DNA of 64,000 bases from Mercenaria mercenaria (Eukaryota; Mollusca; Bivalvia; Venerida; Veneridae), in NCBI RefSeq assembly GCF_021730395.1, contig NC_069364.1:80593501-80657500 (forward strand), read 5' to 3'. The notes beneath the pieces were generated by a model. It did not search any database, was not told the origin of the DNA, and saw only the letters and a list, made by a program, of their open reading frames with translations. Below, one piece after another: positions 57,991-64,000 of this stretch. Within the stretch, counting starts at the first letter, position 1; each line of letters begins with the position of its first letter. The position numbers and the translations under genes are program-made.

Positions 57991-58803
57991 TAAACAGAAA
58001 TTCAGTATAACAACCTTCAGTTGTTATTTATATCTATGTGTGTTTTTATTATACAATAAGACCTGAAATTCTATATTATAAACTTTTAACGCCTCAAGAA
58101 AGCTAGATCCTAATATTGAAAGAACTGATAGGCATTCCGATAGACATATGACAGAACTGATAGACATTCCGATAGACAATTGATAGAACTGAAAGACTTA
58201 GTCAATCTTCTTGAAATCAAGTTCCATTTGAAAAACAGTTTAGTTCAATAGTCACATTATCATTATGTAACAATTTAGTCACTTTTAGTTTGATGTTAGA
58301 CTGATATATGCATGATTTCTTCAGATTTTCTCAAGAATATTTTGAGATTTAACGCGGAATCTTTCACTTCCGGTTGTCTGTAATGCTAAGTTTTCCAGCA
58401 ATCTTTACAGTATTCTACAGTGAGTCTGAAGTAATCATTATTTCAAGGTTTTTAAGTAAGGTTTTACCATCATTCTGTCAATTTAACTTTTACTGTAGCA
58501 TATGCTATAGGCTGTTTTCAGATCGATTCTGCTCAAAAGTTGAGTGAGCGCCATATTTTGAAATGTCTTTCGCTCACTTCATTCGTGAAAGACATATGTC
58601 TTTCGCCCTCTATCTGATAAAATAAGCAGTTCTACCAACCTTAATTTGCATGGATAAATTCCTTTTATTCCAAAGCATCCATTTGTTTAATGATAGATAA
58701 CTTTCAACTGGTTACATTTATGTATTTCATCACTAAAGATATTTCAACTGCGAGATGTCTTTCAAGATGGCGGCATTCTGATAGATTTGCCAGAGATGCT
58801 GGC
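57991..58803. other. Interval without recognised feature
   Basis: AT-rich flank of the LTR element. A short local inverted motif (gtctttcgctcac...gtgaaagacatatgtctttcg) lies near 58565-58606. Confidence 0.4.
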
Positions 58804-59291
58804 TGTAACGGCTCATTTCATTGGTCGACATTTTTAGACCGCGTTTTTTCATTGGTGTTAGACTTTTCTTGCCAGACTTTTTCTCTATAAATATAAGTGT
58901 GTCACTGGAAAAACCTTAACCTTCACGCCTACGTAAAAAGTATATATTGAAACTAGACTACTCTTTGTAAACTGCTACGCGACTAGTAAAACTTAGTCGT
59001 GACTTATTGTATGCCTGATAACTTAATACACCTATTTTAATGAGATGTACAGTTAATTATCATGGTTCAAAAGTAGCTTAAGTGGTAATGAACTTCTGAT
59101 TATAGATATTTTGAGCTGTTTACATCAAAATTACCAATTTGTGATGTATTGCTAAAGACTACTGAATCAGTTATTAAGTTAGTAAAAACTTCCAGCAATC
59201 TATATTGCTCATTACAACCATGAACTTAAAACTGTGTTGACTTTAATTTCTTCCGCCTGCCATTACTGACTTAGCACCTACGGGTGTTACA
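58804..59291 (+). repeat. 5' LTR of the Ty3/gypsy element
   Basis: Starts TGTAAC and ends GTTACA (six-base inverted ends), 488 bp. A TATA-like tctataaatataag at 58880-58893 is a likely promoter. Boundaries are inferred from the ends and the following primer-binding site. Confidence 0.7.
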
Positions 59292-59292
59292 A

Positions 59293-59310
59293 GTGGTGTC
59301 ATACCAGTGG
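59293..59310 (+). other. Probable primer-binding site
   Basis: TGGTGTCATACCAGTGGG begins TGG just after the LTR, as expected for pairing with the CCA end of a host tRNA. The tRNA species was not identified. Confidence 0.55.
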
Positions 59311-59671
59311 GATCACCTTATAGGAACCCACACGGCTAATGAAGAATTATCGCGTACTACTTACAAAAGAGTGACATAACATTTAGAATGTAAACAAAAG
59401 TATCAAAGTACTTGAAGTACAAAGTAAACAATTAAAAAAAAATAATAATAAAAGAAGAAAAACAGTATCACAGTATGAGCTTATCACAGGGCCTATAAAT
59501 AACAATAGCAATAAATATATAAACAGAAATAAGATCAATAAATAGATAGATATATAAATATATCAATCAAAAATAGTATTGTTACTAGAAGTAAGCATTA
59601 AAACAATTATAGAAAACAAATTTAGAAAAATCTAAAAGAAGAACAAACACAACTGATTATCTTTCATTTAT

Positions 59672-60909
59672 TTGCTGATAAGTATGGCTGATTCAGACAG
59701 TGAAGTAAATTTCAATATAAACAATCAAAATGAGGAAGAAGCAGGTGGTACTGCTCAGTCTCTGGAACCACAAGAACAACCTCCATCTCCAGCTTCAGTG
59801 ATGAATGCAGAGGAAAGTGACACAGATGATGATGTGCCACATCTTTATGAACCTCAAGCACAACCTCGACAAAGACCCGCTATGAGAGAACAACCAGCGG
59901 TGCCTCAGAACAGAAATCACTCAAACAGATCAAATATCAGGTATTTGGATCTTCCAGTAAATCAACCAGGTCACTATGAGGGCCAACAGCCAAAGAATGG
60001 TCATTTAACAATCAAACCTCAGTGCTTCAGTGGTGAGGAAGACTGGGAAGTTTACTTGCGTCATTTTGAAGTATGTGCTGAACTTGGCCAGTGGACAGAT
60101 CGTGAGCGAGCATTAGCACTTCTAGCCAGCCTGCGGGGTGAAGCTCAGAACTTTTCTATGACAATTCATAGTGCGGAGAGGGAGAGGTACTCAGACATAG
60201 TGTATCACCTTAGCCAAAGGTTTGGTAAAGCCAGACAGCAACCAATGTGGATGACAAGGTTCGAAGCCCGACTTAAAGGTCCCAATGAACCTTTGCTAAG
60301 CTTGGAGATGATCTGCGTCGTTTAGCTCAGCGCGCTTACCCATCCATGACCCATGATGCCCAAGAAATGATTGCGCTTAACCAACTGTACAAGTCTGTTC
60401 CAGCTGAAATAAAATTTAAATGTCTTACAGAACAATGTCGCAGTGTTGAACAAGCAGTAGGTATCATAGAAATGTATGAAGGCGTCTTCTTCCCAACAGG
60501 TAACATGTCACAATATGCCACAGCTAGAATGGTGAGAAATGTAAATGGTACCGGGAGTGGTCAAAACTCTGAGGAGGCTGCAAACATTCCATCAGCATCA
60601 ATGATGACACAGACTCTCCAACAACTCCAGGACTGTGTTAAGAAGCTTTCAGAAGCACAAGATGAGCTCAGAAGCAGACGAGGTAATCGTACTCTAAAGC
60701 AATGCTTTCAATGTCAGTCTCCAGACCATCTCATTAAAAACTGCCCTTACAACAGACATGGGTTCCGTCAGGCAAATCAAAACCAACAAAGACGATGGCT
60801 AGTGAGACCTCCTCAACAGAACCAAGTGCCACAACCCAACTCTCAGAACCAAGGTCAAGCAACTGTGCCACAGAAGAGCCAGGAAAACACCAGGCCGTCG
60901 ACCCAGTAG
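59672..60909 (+). mobile_element. gag: gag region of the Ty3/gypsy element
   Basis: An acidic N-terminus rich in Q, E and P, a capsid-like stretch (CFSGEEDWEVYLRHFEVCAE) and a zinc knuckle CFQCQSPDHLIKNC, followed by a Q/N-rich tail. Forms the particle shell in this family. Confidence 0.8.
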
Positions 60910-60950
60910 GCCCACAGTCGATGGCGAGCAATGGGCCTGAAACTCCTGAA

Positions 60951-63900
60951 AATGAAATAAAAACAAGTTATGTCGGTAAAACATTTAAAAACACTGAAAA
61001 ATGGGACAATGGATTTTATACAGGTGTTACAATTTCAAATGTTAATGTAGATATGCTTATAGACAGTGGTTCTTCCACAACCCTTTTGGCTAATAGAATA
61101 TTTGAACAAATTGAAGCAGGAGTTAGGCCAATTTTGCAGAAAGGAACTATTCGTATGAAAGATGTTACTGGTTCTGAAATAAATGTCTATGGTACAGCAA
61201 ATATTTCAATTCAAATGGAAAAAAACTGAGTATACACACAGTAACTGTTTGTGACATAGCACCTGATGGAATTCTTGGTCAAGACTTTATGTTACAATAT
61301 GTTAAAGGGGTTGATTATGTAGAATATTCATTACAAACTAAACAAGGGGACAAAATTCCATGTTGGTTAGGGGGGAAAGACTCTATGGTTTGTAGAGTAC
61401 TTGTGAAAGAGAAAACTACAATTCCAGGGAACTCTAGTGCATGGGTAACTGTGACAATTCCCAGCAAAGAACATCTTGATCAAATGGCTTTAATTGAACC
61501 TGTTAAGCAAAATAAGGCAATTCAGCTTCTGCCAGGCATTGTAAATACCAGTGATAATAGCTCAGTTAAACTAAATGTTGTAAATGGTGAAGAAGACCCA
61601 GTTGATATTTTTCCTCAAACTGTGCTTGGTAAATGCCAGTCTTTTAACATGTCTGTTACAAAACAGGAACACTGTGCACAGGTAACTTCTGAAATTAAAA
61701 CTGAAGCATTAAGTAATAATTTTGACAATGAATCAGAATTACCGGACTTCCTGAGTGACTTGTATAATCGCAGCTCCAAAGGCCTCCTTGAATCTGAAAA
61801 GAAATCCTTAAAAACATTACTGTTTAAGTATCAGGACATATTCGCTAAGTCATCTAATGATTTAGGGTTAACAGACAGAATTGAACACAAAATTGAGGTT
61901 ATACCCGGTACTGAACCTATTAAACAACAAATGAGAAGGTTACCACTATCAAAACGTGAAACTGAAAGAACTGAAATTCAGAAAATGCTGGACAAAGGCG
62001 TCATTGAGCCCTCAATGAGTCCCTGGTGCAGCAATCTGGTAATAGTGACTAAGAAAGATAAAACTGCTCGAATATGTGTGGACTATCGCCAGGTCAATGA
62101 AACCCTTAAGAAAGACTCTTACCCACTACCAAGAATGGATGAATGCCTAGATGCCCTTAGTGGAAATTCCTACTATAGTAGTATGGACTTATTCTCGGGC
62201 TACTGGCAAATAGGTATACGTCCTGAAGATCGTGAGAAAACTGCATTTGCATCCAGTATGGGTTTGTTTCAGTTTGTTCGTATGCCTTTCGGTATGGCTA
62301 TTGGACCGGCAACATTTTGCCGACTAATGGGCGATGTAATGCGTGGTCTCCAATGGTCAAAATGCGTAGTGTATATGGACGATATAATTGTTCCTAGTAA
62401 GACAGTCGCCGAAAACATTGAACGCTTAGAACTGGTCTTTAAGAGATTAAAAGATGCAAAACTGAAGCTTAAACCATCAAAATGTGTATTTCTGCAAACA
62501 TGTGTAAATTTTCTCGGTCATCAGGTATCTGAAAAAGGTATAAGTACAGATTCTGACAAAGTCAAGGACATTGTTAATTGGCCAATACCTAGGTCAGCCA
62601 AACAAGTTCGCTCTTTTTGCGGGTTGATTGCGTACTATAAACGTTTCATAGAAAATCACAGTGAAATTGCAAAACCCCTATATAAACTCTGTGAAAAGAA
62701 TAGGAAATTCATCTGGACAGACGAATGCCAAACAGCCTTTGAAAATTTGAAACAAAAGTTGACCAGCGCCCCAGTCCTTACATTTCCAATAATTGGCGAA
62801 CCATATATATTAGACACGGACAGTTCTCATCATTCTGTAGGGGCCGTGTTGTCACAGATACAAGAAGGATCTGAACGTGTGATTGCCTACATGAGTAAAA
62901 CAATGTCTAAACACGAGCTTCAATACTGTATTACCAGGAAAGAACTGTTGGCTGTTGTCAAGGCTCTGAAACACTTTCATCCTTACTTAGTTGGACACCA
63001 TGTAACACTTCGCACTGATAATGCCGCAGTGAGTTGGCTCCGCAACCTGAAAAACCCAACCGGACAAATTTCTAGATGGTTGGAACAAGTATCAAGTTAT
63101 GATCTTACAGTGGTAAACCGGCCGGGTAGATTACACCAAAACTCAGACGCATTATCCAGAATTCCATGTAAAGCATGTTCAAGACAGGAAAAGTATGAAC
63201 TTGAACTCCAACAAAACCCTGATGAGCAAGAACATGATATATCAAAACCTGTTCCCCTTACCAGTAGAGAATCTACTGATAAACTACAAGGTAATATTTG
63301 CGCAATCACTAGAAGTAAACAGCAGGCAGCTGAAATTGACATGAAGCCACACCCTTTACTTCTGGATGGCTGGGAACCAAGTACTGTACGCAAGAATCAA
63401 TTAGAAGATCATGATATTGGACTTCTGTATGTTGCTCTTGAAGGTGGTGAACGTCCGGACTGGAACAATATTGCTAAACACTCAACAGTCGCAAAAACTC
63501 TGTGGCGTCAATGGGACCGGCTACAAATGAAAAATAATATGCTCTACAGACAATGGTTTGACCAAACAGGGGATTTAGTACTCCAGCTGATTGTTCCTAC
63601 CAAACTGCGTTCAGATGTCCTGTACAATTACCATAATATTCCTTCAGCTGGTCACTTAGGTGCGGAGAAAATGTTAGCAAGAATCCAGCAACAGTTCTAT
63701 TGGCCAGCAATGAAAGACTGTGTACAAGATTACTGCAAGCAATGTGACATTTGCCAGGTTAGAAAGAAGGCACAACCGGCCCACGCACCACTTGGTCAGG
63801 ATCCGGTATATGCAGCTATGGAAAAAGTTTCCATAGATTTAACTGGTCCACTCCCAACAACAACAAATGGCAATAGATACATTCTAGTGATAACTGATGT

Positions 63901-64000
63901 GTTCACAAAATGGACTGAAGCAGTAGCTTTACCTAATATGGAAGCATCCACCGTAGCAGAGGCTTTCATAAGTAACTTTGTAGCTCGATTTGGTGTACCT
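60951..64000 (+). mobile_element. pol: pol region of the Ty3/gypsy element (partial at window end)
   Basis: Protease motif MLIDSGSSTTLL near 61050. Reverse transcriptase with PSMSPWCSNLVIVTKKD, SMDLFSGYWQIGI, FGMAIGPATFCRLM and YMDDIIV. Tether FCGLIAYYKRFI. RNase H motif LDTDSSHHSVGAVLSQ. Integrase zinc residues in YHNIPSAGHLGAEKML and CKQCDICQ, with catalytic core start VSIDLTGPL. The window ends inside the integrase core. Confidence 0.9.

Larger units (their letters stand above)
58804..64000 (+). mobile_element. Ty3/gypsy LTR retrotransposon, 5' portion, running off the window
   Basis: Parts in order: 5' LTR, primer-binding site region, gag with CCHC knuckle, aspartic protease, reverse transcriptase, RNase H, and the integrase zinc module with the start of its catalytic core. 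The protease-RT-RH-integrase order is that of Ty3/gypsy. The visible part looks close to whole, with perhaps one or two breaks. The 3' LTR is outside the window, so age by LTR comparison is not possible here. No envelope-like frame is visible. Confidence 0.9.

Overview
This window is invertebrate nuclear DNA, almost certainly from a bivalve mollusc and possibly a venerid clam. The evidence is AT-rich introns, two spliced host genes spread over 12 and 17 kb, and a very high load of repeat types I associate with bivalves: units rich in GTGACCTTGACC, hairpin-ended elements with tandem-repeat cores, a 235-bp palindrome, and tRNA-derived SINEs. The species call is inference; no search was run. Splice sites were read by eye and checked for phase.

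Host genes. (1) Minus strand, 23665 down to 11683: seven coding exons join without a frame break into a 328-residue protein. It has two RWD-like segments and a C-terminal RING-H2-type zinc module (C-x2-C, C-x-H, H-x2-C, C-x2-C), so it is a likely E3 ubiquitin ligase that I cannot name. (2) Plus strand, 37626 to 54306: nine coding exons join into a 599-residue ecto-5'-nucleotidase (NT5E/CD73 family). It has a signal peptide, all recognisable metal-site motifs and a hydrophobic C-terminus. Intron 1 is phase 0 and introns 2-8 are all phase 1. The two genes diverge from about 24-37 kb, which is filled with transposon remains.

Layout. 1-11.6 kb: hairpin-ended, tandem-repeat-bearing elements (Helitron/Helentron-like or 'pearl'-like), two small TIR or MITE relics, a 29-bp minisatellite and a SINE-like fragment. 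11.7-23.7 kb: the RWD-RING gene, with introns carrying more of these elements, a reversed SINE, two TACTGTGAAA MITEs, a TTAA-flanked element and two copies of the 235-bp palindrome. 24-31 kb: a foldback element, then about 5.2 kb bounded by inverted repeats of about 150 bp that holds two diverged modules ending in tRNA-like sequences and a Tigger/pogo-like element. 31-37 kb: two LINE fragments, a TIR element and a SINE. 37.6-54.3 kb: the 5'-nucleotidase gene. Its intron 1 carries a GTCGTG-rich repeat cluster and a 5'-truncated antisense LINE with a 15-bp target-site duplication. Later introns carry a tandem-repeat element, a long-TIR element, several MITEs and a (TA)n tract. 54.6 kb: a tRNA-like retroposon with 10-bp flanking repeats. 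55-58 kb: one hairpin-ended element nested inside another, plus a third, truncated one. 58.8-64 kb: the 5' LTR, gag and most of pol of a Ty3/gypsy LTR retrotransposon running off the window end.

The strongest lead is the modular repeat system. At least a dozen elements share one plan: a 5' caagag-plus-hairpin head, a subterminal motif mirrored near the 3' end, a short GACGGAC- or GCCGAC-rich tract, and usually a terminal CTAA. Their cores are unrelated 145-180-bp tandem arrays. They abut and nest in one another, as expected of rolling-circle-type transposons that keep their termini and swap contents.
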